Shown: positions 43,171 to 52,815, counted from the first letter of the stretch. The stretch is DNA of 64,000 nucleotides from Helicobacteraceae bacterium (GCA_027038835.1 JALWGC010000008.1:1-64000); one strand, 5' to 3'. The notes: generated by a model not told the origin, from the letters alone. Program-made: numbers and translations.

Positions 43171-44089
43171 CCTCATTTCCTCTTGTGAAAACTAAATTTT
43201 TCAGGCTTTTGGATTCATCTAAGCTTTGGTAGGTCGGCAGGTTTTCCAAACGCTTGAGAAAGCGAAAATCGCTTAATTCTTCTATTTGTGTTATCAAAAA
43301 ATCCTCTCCAAGGTCGGGGGAGTTCAAACATGCAAGAAGCGTGGCGTTTTGGCTTGCGAGTTTAGGCAGTTTTTCGATGATTTTTCTATAATCCTTGGAT
43401 GCTTCGAAGCTGTTTTTTTGAAATGTGGGTGGGTCGATGATGATGATGTCAAAAGGCGCGCGTTTGAGCAGTCTTGGGAACGAGCGTAAAATGTTGTAAG
43501 GCAGGAAGCTCACCCCTTTGGTCTCCAAGGAGTTCAAAGCGTGGTTTTTCATTCCCGTAGCAAGAGCACCTTTGCTCATATCGACATTGACAACCTCTTT
43601 TGCGCCACCCCTTTTTGCAAAGAGGGAAAAACCGCAGGTATAGCTAAAAAGGTTTAAAACACGTTTTTCTTTAGCGATACTCTCTATGAATGCGCGCCCG
43701 TTTTTCATATCGCCAAAGTAGCCTATGTTTTGATTTTCAAGCAGATTGAGCTGAAATTTCATACCGTTTTCTATAGCGACTTCGTCGCCGGTGATTTCGC
43801 CGCAGACCACTTCGGTTTGGCTACCGCGGATGTAACGCCGTTTGATTACCAGCGTATCGTGTCTGGATGTGGTCATGTACTCCAAAAGAAGTGTTTGAAG
43901 CGCATCTTGCACCTCTTGGTCGAATTGGTAGAAAAGTTGTAAAAGCAGGATGTTGTCTATCGAATCGACGGTGATGGAGCGAAGCGCTTCCCATCTGCCG
44001 CCTCTACCGTGAAAGAGTCTTCTAAACTCTTCGTTCAAACCGATGGAGTGGCGCTCAAGCTCTTGCGTTATAGGGGAAAGCTCTATCAT
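43166..44089 (-). CDS. Class I SAM-dependent methyltransferase, RlmI/RlmK-like
   Basis: The 307-residue protein has a SAM-binding motif (RVLNLFSYTCGFSLFAKRGGAKEVVNVDMSKGALATGMKNH, listed by parts), an IIIDPPTF motif typical of rRNA cytosine-5 or N2-guanine methyltransferases and YFGDMKNGRAFI before it. The N-terminal part is not a recognisable PUA domain, which is normally present in RlmI. ATG 44089 overlaps the cysS stop (ATGA). The exact RNA target is unknown. Confidence 0.8.
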   Translation of the reverse strand: MIELSPITQELERHSIGLNEEFRRLFHGRGGRWEALRSITVDSIDNILLLQLFYQFDQEVQDALQTLLLEYMTTSRHDTLVIKRRYIRGSQTEVVCGEITGDEVAIENGMKFQLNLLENQNIGYFGDMKNGRAFIESIAKEKRVLNLFSYTCGFSLFAKRGGAKEVVNVDMSKGALATGMKNHALNSLETKGVSFLPYNILRSFPRLLKRAPFDIIIIDPPTFQKNSFEASKDYRKIIEKLPKLASQNATLLACLNSPDLGEDFLITQIEELSDFRFLKRLENLPTYQSLDESKSLKNLVFTRGNEV

Positions 44090-45486
44090 GCTTTTTCCCA
44101 AAACGTACCATGTGGCGTGTCCATGATTTGCACTCCATAAGAGAGAATCTCCTCTCTAAGGCTATCGGCAAGGGCGAAATCTTTTTCTTTTTTGGCGATG
44201 TCGCGTTTGGTAATGAGTTCGTCTATGCGCTCTTTTGTCGCTTCGTCCACGCCGCTTTGGAAATACGCAAACGGATTTTGTACCCCAAAACCGAGTAGTT
44301 TTTCTATGTATGCAAGGTTGGAGGTGGCTTCTTTTTTGAGGTTTTTGTGTTTGCCCGGGGTATCGAGCGTTTCGTTCGTTTTGGCGATGAATTCGTCGAT
44401 AAGACTGAGCGCTTTTGAGATGTTGAGATCGTCGCTAAGTGCAAGGAGCAGCTCTTTTTGAAACGGTGTTTGCATTTCGTTTGCAGGAAGACCAAAGAGC
44501 CTTTTTTTGAGTCTGTAAAGCTTGTCGAGCCGTTTTTTCGCACTTTCCAAATCTTCGGTAGAGAAGTTGAAGTCGCTTCGGTAGTGGGTCGAGAGCAGGT
44601 AGAAGCGAAGCAATTCACCGTCGTACTCCTTGAGCGCGTCTTTCAAAAAGAAACTGTTACCAAGACTTTTGCTCATTTTTTCGCCGTTGATGTTGACAAA
44701 ACCGTTGTGTATCCAGTATTTCGCCAGTTCTCTGCCGGTTGCGCATCTGGTTTGTGCCGCTTCGTTTTCGTGGTGGGGAAAGAGCAAGTCGGCTCCCCCG
44801 CCGTGGATGTCGATAGCGTATGGGGTGTCTTTGTATGCCAAATGTTTTTCTATCATAGCACTACACTCGATGTGCCATCCCGGACGTCCGTAACCTATTT
44901 TCGTCTTAAACCCAACTTCGTCTTTGGACGCCGCTTTCCACAAAGCGAAATCCGCCGAGTTTCTTTTTTGGTCGTTACACTCGATGCGTTGTAGTTTTTC
45001 CTCTTCGGCTTGATGGCGGTGTGAGAGCGAAAGGTAAGCGGAGTCTTTGGAAGTATCGAAGTAGATGTCGCCGCTGGAGAGTTTGTAGGCTATGTCTTTT
45101 TTGAGTAAAGCGCGTATCATCTCTACCATCGCGTCGATATTTTGGGTCGCTTTTGGTTCGAGAGTAGGGGGAAGAACCCCAAGCTTCGCCATCTCTGCAT
45201 GGTAGGCGGAGGTGTAAAAAGCGGTAATCTCCTCGATCGGTTTGTCGCTTTCTTTGGAGCGTTTGATGATTTTGTCATCGATGTCGGTAACGTTTCTGGC
45301 GTATGTCACTTCGTATCCGTTAGCTTCGAGTACACGTCGCAAAAGATCGAACGTCAAAGCGGATTTGGCATGTCCTAAATGCGCATCGTCATATACCGTC
45401 GGTCCACAAACATAAAGGTTCACTTTCCCCTCTATCTGCGAAACGAATTTTACCTTCTCTTTTTTTGAAGAATCGTATAGTTGCAT
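44086..45486 (-). CDS. cysS: Cysteinyl-tRNA synthetase
   Basis: The 466-residue class I enzyme has the HIGH-like motif HLGH (GPTVYDDAHLGHAK), the KMSKSLGN motif and the zinc-binding Cys/His sites (CGPT early, CSAMIEKH, HGGGADLLFPHHENE). It charges tRNA-Cys. It follows murJ by 64 bases on the same strand but has its own near-consensus promoter. Its stop overlaps the methyltransferase start. Confidence 0.98.
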   Translation of the reverse strand: MQLYDSSKKEKVKFVSQIEGKVNLYVCGPTVYDDAHLGHAKSALTFDLLRRVLEANGYEVTYARNVTDIDDKIIKRSKESDKPIEEITAFYTSAYHAEMAKLGVLPPTLEPKATQNIDAMVEMIRALLKKDIAYKLSSGDIYFDTSKDSAYLSLSHRHQAEEEKLQRIECNDQKRNSADFALWKAASKDEVGFKTKIGYGRPGWHIECSAMIEKHLAYKDTPYAIDIHGGGADLLFPHHENEAAQTRCATGRELAKYWIHNGFVNINGEKMSKSLGNSFFLKDALKEYDGELLRFYLLSTHYRSDFNFSTEDLESAKKRLDKLYRLKKRLFGLPANEMQTPFQKELLLALSDDLNISKALSLIDEFIAKTNETLDTPGKHKNLKKEATSNLAYIEKLLGFGVQNPFAYFQSGVDEATKERIDELITKRDIAKKEKDFALADSLREEILSYGVQIMDTPHGTFWEKA

Positions 45487-45538
45487 GTTCGTTTTTTACC
45501 CTTGTCAAACAAATTGTTCTGGTGTAGATATAAGCGTT

Positions 45539-45567
45539 ATAATAGCATATTTACGGGGATATTCCAA
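45539..45567 (-). promoter_or_regulatory. Promoter of cysS
   Basis: On the minus strand TTGGAA (45567-45562) and TATTAT (45544-45539) have a 17-base spacer, with TGC directly before the -10. The -35 lies in the end of murJ. Start is about 45 bases before the cysS ATG. Confidence 0.65.
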
Positions 45568-46966
45568 GCTGGGGCAGAGAACTCTCGACAAAGAGAGAAA
45601 CCGTAAGAAGAGCGAGTGTGTACAAGAGAAGCAAAAGGGTATGCTTCGAACGCAGAAAGCTTAGAAACTCTTTCGTTCCGAACTCTTTTACCACCAAGAA
45701 AAACGAAACGAACCCGGCAAGTGTGCCGGCAAATGCAAGTCCCGCCGCACCGAAAGGCTTGATGAGAGATAGAGAAAACACGACGTTGGCGATTACGGCG
45801 TACGTGGCTATCTTGGCGGCTTTGAGCTGTTTTTGGGAAGCATAAAGCCACAGCAAGAAGAGCTTGCCAAGACCGTAAGGGAGCAGCCCTATGAGGTACA
45901 TTTGTAAAACAAGTGCGGTATTGAGCGTATCATGGGTATTAAACGCTCCTCTTTGAAACAGCAGCCAGACGATCTCATGGGAAAAGACAAAACCCACTAC
46001 GGCACTACCGCTAAGGAGGTAGGTTAAAAACCAAAACGCTTTTTTCATGTAGGCTTTGGCTTTTGCGTGGTCGTCGTTTTTGAGATAGCGGCTGACTTTT
46101 GGGAAAATCGCGACCGATGTAGCGATGGCAAAAAGTGCCAATGGGAGTTGAAAGACTCTGTTGGCGTAGTAAAGATAGCTAATCGTTCCAAAACTCAAAA
46201 ACGAAGCGAGCCAAGTGTCCAAAAACGCGCTGATTTGCGCCGTGGAGTTTCCCCATACGGCAGGGAAGAACTCTTTTTTGAAAGTGGAAGTTTCGTTTTT
46301 GATGCTTTGCTTTTTGGTTCGAAGATGCTTCAACCCGCCGATGAGGATTTTGCACAGTCCGAGTTTTTTCAGCGCGACGATATGCGCTACAAGTTGCAAA
46401 ACCCCTCCGAACACGACGCCCCAGCTAAGATAGAACACCACCTCTTTAGGGGCACTCCCTTTTGCAAGTAGCAATGCGAGAATAAGTGCTAGATTGAGCA
46501 AAGAGGTTCCAAAAGCGGTAGTGGCGAAATGGTTTTTGTACTGCAACAAAGCCGCCATGAACGTAACGCTGAAAATAAGAGGCAGATACCAGAAGTTGAT
46601 GGCGACGAAAACGGAGGCTTCTTGGATGGTCTTTTCATCAAATCCCACCGCTATCGATTTGGCGGCTATGGCGGGAAAAAGGTTGACCAAAAGGGTGAAA
46701 ACCAAGATGATGGAGAGAAAAAGGGTGAAGATGTAAACGGCGAACACCCCCTTGTGACGGCTTCTGGTAAAAGAGGGGATGAACGTTTGGCTAAACGCCC
46801 CTTCGGCGAAGATTCGGCGAAACAGGTTCGGGAGCTTGAAAGCGATGAAAAAGATGTCGCTGTAAACGTTGGCACCCAAAATCGAAGCGGTTAGAAGGTC
46901 GCGAATAAAGCCCAAAATACGTGAAAAAAGGATGCCGAAACTGTTGGTGAAAATCGCTTTGAACAT
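45551..46966 (-). CDS. murJ: Lipid II flippase MurJ
   Basis: The 471-residue inner-membrane protein has about 13-14 hydrophobic helices. It starts MFKAIFTNSFGILFSRILGFIRDLLTASILG, described as the conserved N-terminal MurJ motif. It moves lipid II from cytoplasm to periplasm in cell-wall synthesis. The gene is divergent from fapA, across a 132-base gap. murJ beside cysS is the order I recall in Campylobacter. The C-terminal end is somewhat short against the E. coli 511-residue form. Confidence 0.95.
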   Translation of the reverse strand: MFKAIFTNSFGILFSRILGFIRDLLTASILGANVYSDIFFIAFKLPNLFRRIFAEGAFSQTFIPSFTRSRHKGVFAVYIFTLFLSIILVFTLLVNLFPAIAAKSIAVGFDEKTIQEASVFVAINFWYLPLIFSVTFMAALLQYKNHFATTAFGTSLLNLALILALLLAKGSAPKEVVFYLSWGVVFGGVLQLVAHIVALKKLGLCKILIGGLKHLRTKKQSIKNETSTFKKEFFPAVWGNSTAQISAFLDTWLASFLSFGTISYLYYANRVFQLPLALFAIATSVAIFPKVSRYLKNDDHAKAKAYMKKAFWFLTYLLSGSAVVGFVFSHEIVWLLFQRGAFNTHDTLNTALVLQMYLIGLLPYGLGKLFLLWLYASQKQLKAAKIATYAVIANVVFSLSLIKPFGAAGLAFAGTLAGFVSFFLVVKEFGTKEFLSFLRSKHTLLLLLYTLALLTVSLFVESSLPQLGISP

Positions 46967-47052
46967 AAGAGTTTTTTAAAAATCCTGACTTTTTTACGAT
47001 AGTTTAACGAAAAATTGATTAAAATAAAGTTTCCATTATCGGTTTTGGAACA

Positions 47053-47073
47053 ACAAGGTGTGAAAAACCTTGT
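47053..47073 (+). other. 7-bp hairpin in the fapA leader
   Basis: ACAAGGT (47053-47059), loop GTGAAAA, ACCTTGT (47067-47073), perfect pairing, 26 bases before the fapA start. No T-run after it: the next bases are ATCTTAAAGGG. It could be an RNA regulatory hairpin. The divergent gap 46967-47098 contains no gene and only a weak -10 (TAAAAT near 47015). Confidence 0.55.
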
Positions 47074-47098
47074 ATCTTAAAGGGAAGCAGAGGATTTT

Positions 47099-49003
47099 AT
47101 GGCACTTTTTAGCAACGCGAAGAAGGCGACGTCTATTGTCAAAAAGGTACGCCCTACGGTCGTAAAAACCGAAAACGTCGCTAAAGAGATAGCATCTATC
47201 GCCAAAGAATACGATATCAAACAAGAAAGCCTCGATTTCAACATCCTCGATGTGCGCTCCTACATAAGAGACAGTGCCGCCAAAGAGTGGGAAGAGATAG
47301 AAAATCAGAATTTGCGAGATATCGACAAAGAGAAGCTTCTCGATCCCGATTTTCAGATAAAACAGGTTTACGAAGTGGAGATTTTCTCCAGATTCCGCAA
47401 CAAAGACTCCCTTGAAGAGTTCAAAATCGCCATCGGTGCGAACGCTACCATTTGCAAGGTTTTCATGCAGGTAAAAGAGGGGTCGGTGTTACACTATTTT
47501 CCTACCATCCGCGAAGACCTCAAAAGCTACATCAACAAACACAAAGTAAGAGCGGGCATACTTATCTACATTTTCGATGAAATGCTTGAAGATACCGTCT
47601 CCAAGCTCGCAGCGAAAGTGCAAGTGGAAGAGATCGTCACTTACGAAAAGACCGAAACGATCCTTATAGCGCAGAGTATCGAACCCACACGTACGCTCGA
47701 TGGAACGTTGATTTTGCATTACAAGCAAAAAGCCAAGCAAGAAAGCGAGAAAAAAGTCGATTATTCAAACAGAGGCTACATTCAAAGCGTGTATAAAGAC
47801 GAACTGCTTATCGAGTATGTAAAACCGCGCCTTGGGCAGCCGGGGCGTGATTGCAGAGGGCGATACATAGAACCTAAACAACCGGATGAGAAAAACCCTA
47901 TCGATTTCGAAATAGACGAAGCGACGATTTATGTCAAAGAGGATGAAAACAGCATCAAGTTCTTCGCAAAGGAAAACGGCTACATCGCCTTTGAAAACAA
48001 CAAATACATGATCAAATCCGAAGCGGATGTCGATGAGGTGAGTTTTCGAACGACAGGCTCCATCACGGTTGGGACAGATAGTGATGTCAATCTCGTCGTA
48101 ACCGAAGCGGATGCGATCAAGGACGCCATCGGTACGGGTATGCGCGTAGAAGTGAGCGAGCTCGATGTCGAGGGGAACGTCGGTAACGAAGCGTATGTCA
48201 AAGCCAACAAAGTCAACGTCGGGGGGCAAACGCACAAAACATCGGTTATCGAAGCGGATGAAATAGACATAAACGTCCATAAAGGGGAAGCGGTAGGCAA
48301 AAATGTCAAAATAACGCGACTCGAACATGGTGTGGTAAGAGGGGAGAACGTTTATGTTTCTCAGGCGATGGGCGGACGAGTTTATGGCGAAAACGTCGTT
48401 ATAGACATCTGTACCTCTTATATCAAAGTGTATGCATCGAACAAGATAGAGATCAAAAAGATGCGCGGTAGCGAGAACGTGTTCGTCATAGACCCGTTGC
48501 AGCGCTCGAAAACCCGTGAGAACTTCGAGAAGAACAAAGAGGAGATCGAAGAGATCAAATCGGAGATGAAGCGGTACAAAAAATCTATCGAGAGTGCCAC
48601 TATCGTCGTCAAAAAGAACCACACCGTTTTCAACGATATCAAAAGACGGCTCGTTCAGTACAAGAAAAAAGGGATAAAGTTTCCAGAAGCGTATGTCAAA
48701 CAGTACAAACTGTTCCAGTCGCAAATAGACAAACTCAAAGAGCTCAAAGAGAGTTATAAAAAACTCGAAGAGAAGTTGCATCTACTTTCGTCGCAGACCG
48801 ATTCGCTGCAATACAGCATTCTCGATGCACGGGTCGTTAATCGGGACGAGTGGAAGGGGTACAACGAAATTCGCGCCAAACTGATCGACCCACCTATGGA
48901 ACTTGTGTACAAACCAAGGGAAAAAGAGCCTTTCCATGTTTACGGCATCGTCGAAGATGAAGAGGGCAACTACGAAATCAAGCCGCTTAAAGAGGATATA
49001 TGA
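47099..49003 (+). CDS. fapA: FapA/DUF342-family flagellar assembly-type protein
   Basis: The 634-residue protein has an N-terminal region (1-200, helical and alpha/beta) and a central right-handed beta-helix-like region (about 210-470) with repeated polar turns such as GNEAYVKANKVNVGG. A long C-terminal coiled coil follows (about 480-590). This is the FapA (DUF342) pattern. The family is named for a suspected role in flagellar or polar assembly, with no reaction known. It stands apart from other flagellar genes here, beside ruvA. Start ATG 47099 has AGAGGA 5-6 bases upstream. Its stop overlaps ruvA by four bases. Confidence 0.85.
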   Translation: MALFSNAKKATSIVKKVRPTVVKTENVAKEIASIAKEYDIKQESLDFNILDVRSYIRDSAAKEWEEIENQNLRDIDKEKLLDPDFQIKQVYEVEIFSRFRNKDSLEEFKIAIGANATICKVFMQVKEGSVLHYFPTIREDLKSYINKHKVRAGILIYIFDEMLEDTVSKLAAKVQVEEIVTYEKTETILIAQSIEPTRTLDGTLILHYKQKAKQESEKKVDYSNRGYIQSVYKDELLIEYVKPRLGQPGRDCRGRYIEPKQPDEKNPIDFEIDEATIYVKEDENSIKFFAKENGYIAFENNKYMIKSEADVDEVSFRTTGSITVGTDSDVNLVVTEADAIKDAIGTGMRVEVSELDVEGNVGNEAYVKANKVNVGGQTHKTSVIEADEIDINVHKGEAVGKNVKITRLEHGVVRGENVYVSQAMGGRVYGENVVIDICTSYIKVYASNKIEIKKMRGSENVFVIDPLQRSKTRENFEKNKEEIEEIKSEMKRYKKSIESATIVVKKNHTVFNDIKRRLVQYKKKGIKFPEAYVKQYKLFQSQIDKLKELKESYKKLEEKLHLLSSQTDSLQYSILDARVVNRDEWKGYNEIRAKLIDPPMELVYKPREKEPFHVYGIVEDEEGNYEIKPLKEDI

Positions 49004-49569
49004 TAGCAGCACTCAAAGGGAAAGTGGAATACAAAGAACCGACGTTCGTTCATGTGGATGTAAACGGGGTGGTGTATGAAGTGTTCATCTCGCTACAAAC
49101 ATACTCCTCTTTGCAAGAGAACGTTTTTTTGCATACGGTCATGGTGGTTCGCGAAGATGCGCAACTGCTTTATGGTTTTTCTACCAAAGCGGAAAAAAAG
49201 CTTTTCGAGCGTCTTATAAAAATAAGCGGAGTAGGTCCTAAAGTCGCTATGGCGATATGTTCGACTTACACTCCGTCTCAGTTCGCTACCGTCATAGGCG
49301 CGAACGATGTCGCCGGAATCAAAAGAGTACCCGGAATCGGTCCAAAAAGTGCGGGGAGGATTTTGGTCGAGCTCAACGGATTCGATGAGGAGTTGCTACA
49401 AAATAGCGATACCGCTTCTTCAACCTCATTAGCGTACGCTCAAGCCGCCGAAGCGCTCGAGGCTTTGGGTTTTAAAAAAGAGCAAATCTCCAAAGCGCTT
49501 GCACAATGTCAAGCCGAAGATACGCCAACGCTTGTCAAAGAAGCGCTCAAACTTTTAAAAACTATCTAA
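49000..49569 (+). CDS. ruvA: Holliday junction DNA helicase subunit RuvA
   Basis: The 189-residue subunit begins MIAALKGKVEYKEPTFVHVDVNGV and has the helix-hairpin-helix KRVPGIGPKSAGRILVEL, the domain that holds the four-way junction. It works with RuvB and RuvC in recombination repair; neither is in the window. ATG overlaps the fapA stop by ATGA. C-terminal UBA-like domain (EALEALGFKKEQISKAL) binds RuvB. Confidence 0.97.
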   Translation: MIAALKGKVEYKEPTFVHVDVNGVVYEVFISLQTYSSLQENVFLHTVMVVREDAQLLYGFSTKAEKKLFERLIKISGVGPKVAMAICSTYTPSQFATVIGANDVAGIKRVPGIGPKSAGRILVELNGFDEELLQNSDTASSTSLAYAQAAEALEALGFKKEQISKALAQCQAEDTPTLVKEALKLLKTI

Positions 49570-49581
49570 GAAAAGGATACC

Positions 49582-50622
49582 ATGAAACTTACAATACTTT
49601 TTGGCGGTGCAAGTTTCGAACATGAAATCAGCATCGTCAGTGCGGTAACACTCAAAGAAAAACTTCAAAACAGATTCGAACTCTCTTTCGTTTTTTGCGA
49701 TTCGCAGCATAATTTCTATCTTATCGAACCATCATCGATGAAAGCGAAAACTTTTTCAAGCGGCGAGTATAAAAAAGCTCCGTTACTGACACTGGCACGT
49801 TCGCGGTTCGTGCATCAAAAAATGTTCAAGAAAATCGAAATTGACGGAACGGTTTTGAACCTCATTCATGGAGCAGACGGCGAAGAGGGAGTCATTGCCG
49901 GACTTTTGGATTTTTACTCCTTTTCCTACATCGGTCCTCGAGTCGATGCGAGCGTGTTCTCGTTCGATAAACGCTATACCAAATGGCTTTGTGAAGCAAA
50001 AGGGGTCAAAACTATCAAATATGACGTGTTGTATGCGAACGAACACAAGGATATCGAATTTAGTTATCCCGTTATCGTCAAGCCCGCACGGCTTGGTAGT
50101 TCCATCGGCGTAAGTGTGGTCAAAGAAAGCGAAGAGATGGACTATGCGCTCGATGTGGCGTTCGAATTCGATAGTGCCGTGATAGTCGAACCGTTCATAG
50201 AGGGTGTGAAAGAATACAATCTCGCCGGATATGTCGCTAACGGCGAGTTGCACTTTTCGATCGTCGAAGAGCCTCAAAAACATGAGTTTTTGGATTTCGA
50301 GAAAAAATATATGGATTTTTCCCGAAGCGAAGGACCAAGTGCCGCACAAATTGATGATATACTTCTTAACAAGCTCAAAGAGGCTTTCAAGACGATTTAT
50401 CTCGATATGTTCGAAGGTGCGCTTATACGGTGTGATTTTTTCGTTATCGACGACGAAGTGTATCTCAATGAAATCAATCCTATTCCGGGAAGTATGGCGA
50501 ACTATCTGTTTGAGGATTTTCCGTCCGTCATTGAGTCGCTCGCTTCTTCTTTGCCACATAAAAAACGGGTGCGAGTGGGGTATGAATATATCCATTCCAT
50601 CTCTCAAGCCAAAGGGAAATAG
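49582..50622 (+). CDS. ddl: D-alanine-D-alanine ligase
   Basis: The 346-residue ATP-grasp enzyme begins KLTILFGGASFEHEISIVSA and has LIHGADGEEGVIAG, VIVKPARLGSSIGVSVV and VYLNEINPIPGSM, the catalytic and magnesium-binding motifs. It makes the D-Ala-D-Ala dipeptide added by MurF. It follows ruvA by 12 bases and overlaps the hydrolase gene by one base. Specificity for D-Ala versus D-Lac is set by a residue I cannot map by eye. Confidence 0.96.
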   Translation: MKLTILFGGASFEHEISIVSAVTLKEKLQNRFELSFVFCDSQHNFYLIEPSSMKAKTFSSGEYKKAPLLTLARSRFVHQKMFKKIEIDGTVLNLIHGADGEEGVIAGLLDFYSFSYIGPRVDASVFSFDKRYTKWLCEAKGVKTIKYDVLYANEHKDIEFSYPVIVKPARLGSSIGVSVVKESEEMDYALDVAFEFDSAVIVEPFIEGVKEYNLAGYVANGELHFSIVEEPQKHEFLDFEKKYMDFSRSEGPSAAQIDDILLNKLKEAFKTIYLDMFEGALIRCDFFVIDDEVYLNEINPIPGSMANYLFEDFPSVIESLASSLPHKKRVRVGYEYIHSISQAKGK

Positions 50623-51350
50623 TGGCGAGAAAGACGATTCAGTACAAAAAACATACGTTTGATGTCAGTTATGAAATCATCAATCCAAAAGAGAAAATCG
50701 ACTTTATCGTTTTGCATGGCTGGGGGAGCAACAAAGCGTTGATGAAGCGAAGTTTCGCTTCTTTTTTGCCGAGATTTCGCCATATTTACATCGATTTGCC
50801 CGGTTTTGGCAACTCCACCGCCCCCATGCGTCTAAACAGCGCCGATTATGCGCGAATCGTCGAATTGCTGCTTTTGGAGATAAACGCAAAACCGGATATC
50901 GCTCTTGGGCACTCTTTTGGGGGAAAAGTAGCGACACTTTTAGAACCGGACCTGCTCGTACTGCTTTCAAGTGCCGGTATCGTGATGCCAAAACCCTTGA
51001 GCGTACGTGCGAAAATCATCGTTTACAAGTTTTTCAAACTTTTTGGATTGACGAAACTTCGGGAATATTTCGTCGCCAAAGATGCGAAGAAACTCTCCAA
51101 GCAGATGTATGAGACGTTCAAAACGGTAGTCGATGAAGATTTTAGCGATATTTTTGCAGATTTTCCGAATGCGGCACTTATTTGCTGGGGAAGCGACGAT
51201 ACCGCAACCCCTTTGGAAGCAGGCGAGAAGATAGCCTCGCTTATAAAGAACTCACGTTTTATCGAGTACGAGGGTGATCACTATTTTTTCCTCCAGCACA
51301 CCAAAGAGATAGCAAAACAGATAGAAAACAGCTTTATAAATGGAGTGTAG
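50622..51350 (+). CDS. Alpha/beta hydrolase
   Basis: The 242-residue protein has the VLHGWGSNKALM oxyanion segment, nucleophile GHSFGGK (Ser about residue 92), a later Asp in WGSDDTAT and a His in EGDHYFF. These form the catalytic triad. It is similar in size to BioH or lipolytic hydrolases. Substrate is not predictable. A hydrolase in the same slot between ddl and murF is conserved in Campylobacter. The GTG start overlaps ddl by one base; murF follows without a gap. Confidence 0.88.
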   Translation: MARKTIQYKKHTFDVSYEIINPKEKIDFIVLHGWGSNKALMKRSFASFLPRFRHIYIDLPGFGNSTAPMRLNSADYARIVELLLLEINAKPDIALGHSFGGKVATLLEPDLLVLLSSAGIVMPKPLSVRAKIIVYKFFKLFGLTKLREYFVAKDAKKLSKQMYETFKTVVDEDFSDIFADFPNAALICWGSDDTATPLEAGEKIASLIKNSRFIEYEGDHYFFLQHTKEIAKQIENSFINGV

Positions 51351-52805
51351 ATGAGTGAACAACTTTTACAAATAGCCTCGGTCGTGACGAACGTTTTGTT
51401 CGTTTTGGCTCTTGGGTTTTATCTTATAACCAATCTGCAATGGTACAACTACAAAATCGAACGTGTCGTTTTGAAACACCACAAGCCGTTTTGGCATCTT
51501 TTTTATTTTATCGTACCGTTTCTTCTTTACTACACAACCGGCAAATTTTTTATGATATTTTTCTACTTCGCCTATTTGCCGGCACTTATTCTGTGGCACA
51601 AGCGGCTGGATAAAAAACTTGTGTGGACATGGCGGGTCAAACGGTTTTTTATATTGCTTGCAGGGCTTGTGGCGTTTCAAGACTTTCTCTGTATTATCAA
51701 ACAAGCTTGCAACATATACGGTGTTTTCTTGCCTCTAGCGGTAGCGTATGTCGGCTCTACGGCGATAGAGAGTTACTTGTTCGTTGCATACAAACGTCAT
51801 GCGCAAAAAAAACTCGAATCGATGAAAAACCTCAAAATCGTTACCGTTACCGGAAGTTACGGAAAAACGAGTATCAAAAACTTCATTGCACAAATTTTGA
51901 GCTATAAATTCAACACCTACATGACTCCAAGAAGCGTCAATACGCTTGGAGGACTCGTCAAGGATGTCAACGAAGCATTGCAAGAGGATGTAGAGTTCTA
52001 CGTCAGCGAAGCGGGTGCGAGAGAACGGGGAGATATATATAAAATCGCCACCTTTTTGAACCCGCAGTACGTGGTTGTGGGAAAAGTCGGGTATGCGCAC
52101 ATAGAGTACTTCAAAACTTTGGAAAACATCGTTAAAACGAAGATGGAAATTTTCGCTACCAAAAGGCTCAAAAAGGGGTTTGTGCATTGTGACGTTACTA
52201 AGGAGAAGCACGAAAAAGTGGAGTTTTTTTGCGAAGATGAGATAAAAAATCTCCATGCCGATTTGGATGGTGTACGTTTCGAACTCGAGATTGAGGGGAA
52301 AACCTACGGTTTCGAAGCGAAAAACGTCCTTGGAGCGTTTCAATCGATCAACATCCTCGCCGCCATCAAAGTCGCTCTCTCTTGCGGTGTCGATATAGAA
52401 ACTATCCAAAAAGCGGTAACGAAGCTTCGAGCACCCGATCACCGTTTGCAAAAAATCGTCGCAGGGGGTAAGATCATTCTCGATGATGGTTTTAACGGCA
52501 ATATCGAGGGGATGAAAGAGGCGATTCGCCTTTGTTCGCTACATGGCGGACGAAAAGTTATCGTTACACCGGGGCTGATAGAGAGTACGGAGGAGCTCAA
52601 CAAAGAGCTTATCGAGGCTATCAACGATGTTTTCGATGTCGTTATCGTTACAGGTAAACTCAACGCCTTGCTTTTCGATACACACTTGAAAGTCGAAGAA
52701 AAAATCCTTCTTGGCGATAAAAGCAAACTCCAAGAGCTTCTTGGAGAGCGAACCAAAGAGGGAGATATCATCCTTTTTGCCAACGACGCGCCTAATTTCA
52801 TCTAA
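51351..52805 (+). CDS. murF: MurF with an N-terminal membrane domain
   Basis: The 484-residue enzyme adds D-Ala-D-Ala to the UDP-MurNAc-tripeptide. It has the ligase P-loop VTVTGSYGKTSIKNF (about 160), the central motif NTLGGLVKDVN, EAGARERGDI and the C-terminal domain start DHRLQKIV (about 360). In place of the usual MurF N-terminal domain, residues 1-150 hold four or five hydrophobic helices (LFVLALGFYLITNL, LFYFIVPFLLYYTTG, LLAGLVAFQDFLCII). The chain is thus membrane-anchored. It starts right after the hydrolase stop, and is followed by the TRAP transporter genes 10 bases on. Confidence 0.93.
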   Translation: MSEQLLQIASVVTNVLFVLALGFYLITNLQWYNYKIERVVLKHHKPFWHLFYFIVPFLLYYTTGKFFMIFFYFAYLPALILWHKRLDKKLVWTWRVKRFFILLAGLVAFQDFLCIIKQACNIYGVFLPLAVAYVGSTAIESYLFVAYKRHAQKKLESMKNLKIVTVTGSYGKTSIKNFIAQILSYKFNTYMTPRSVNTLGGLVKDVNEALQEDVEFYVSEAGARERGDIYKIATFLNPQYVVVGKVGYAHIEYFKTLENIVKTKMEIFATKRLKKGFVHCDVTKEKHEKVEFFCEDEIKNLHADLDGVRFELEIEGKTYGFEAKNVLGAFQSINILAAIKVALSCGVDIETIQKAVTKLRAPDHRLQKIVAGGKIILDDGFNGNIEGMKEAIRLCSLHGGRKVIVTPGLIESTEELNKELIEAINDVFDVVIVTGKLNALLFDTHLKVEEKILLGDKSKLQELLGERTKEGDIILFANDAPNFI

Positions 52806-52815
52806 AGGTTTCAAA

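Noticed and set aside
47765-48781. A 338-residue minus-strand frame opposite fapA
   Set aside because: Shadow of the fapA coiled-coil and beta-helix region; Phe/Asp-rich composition without features.
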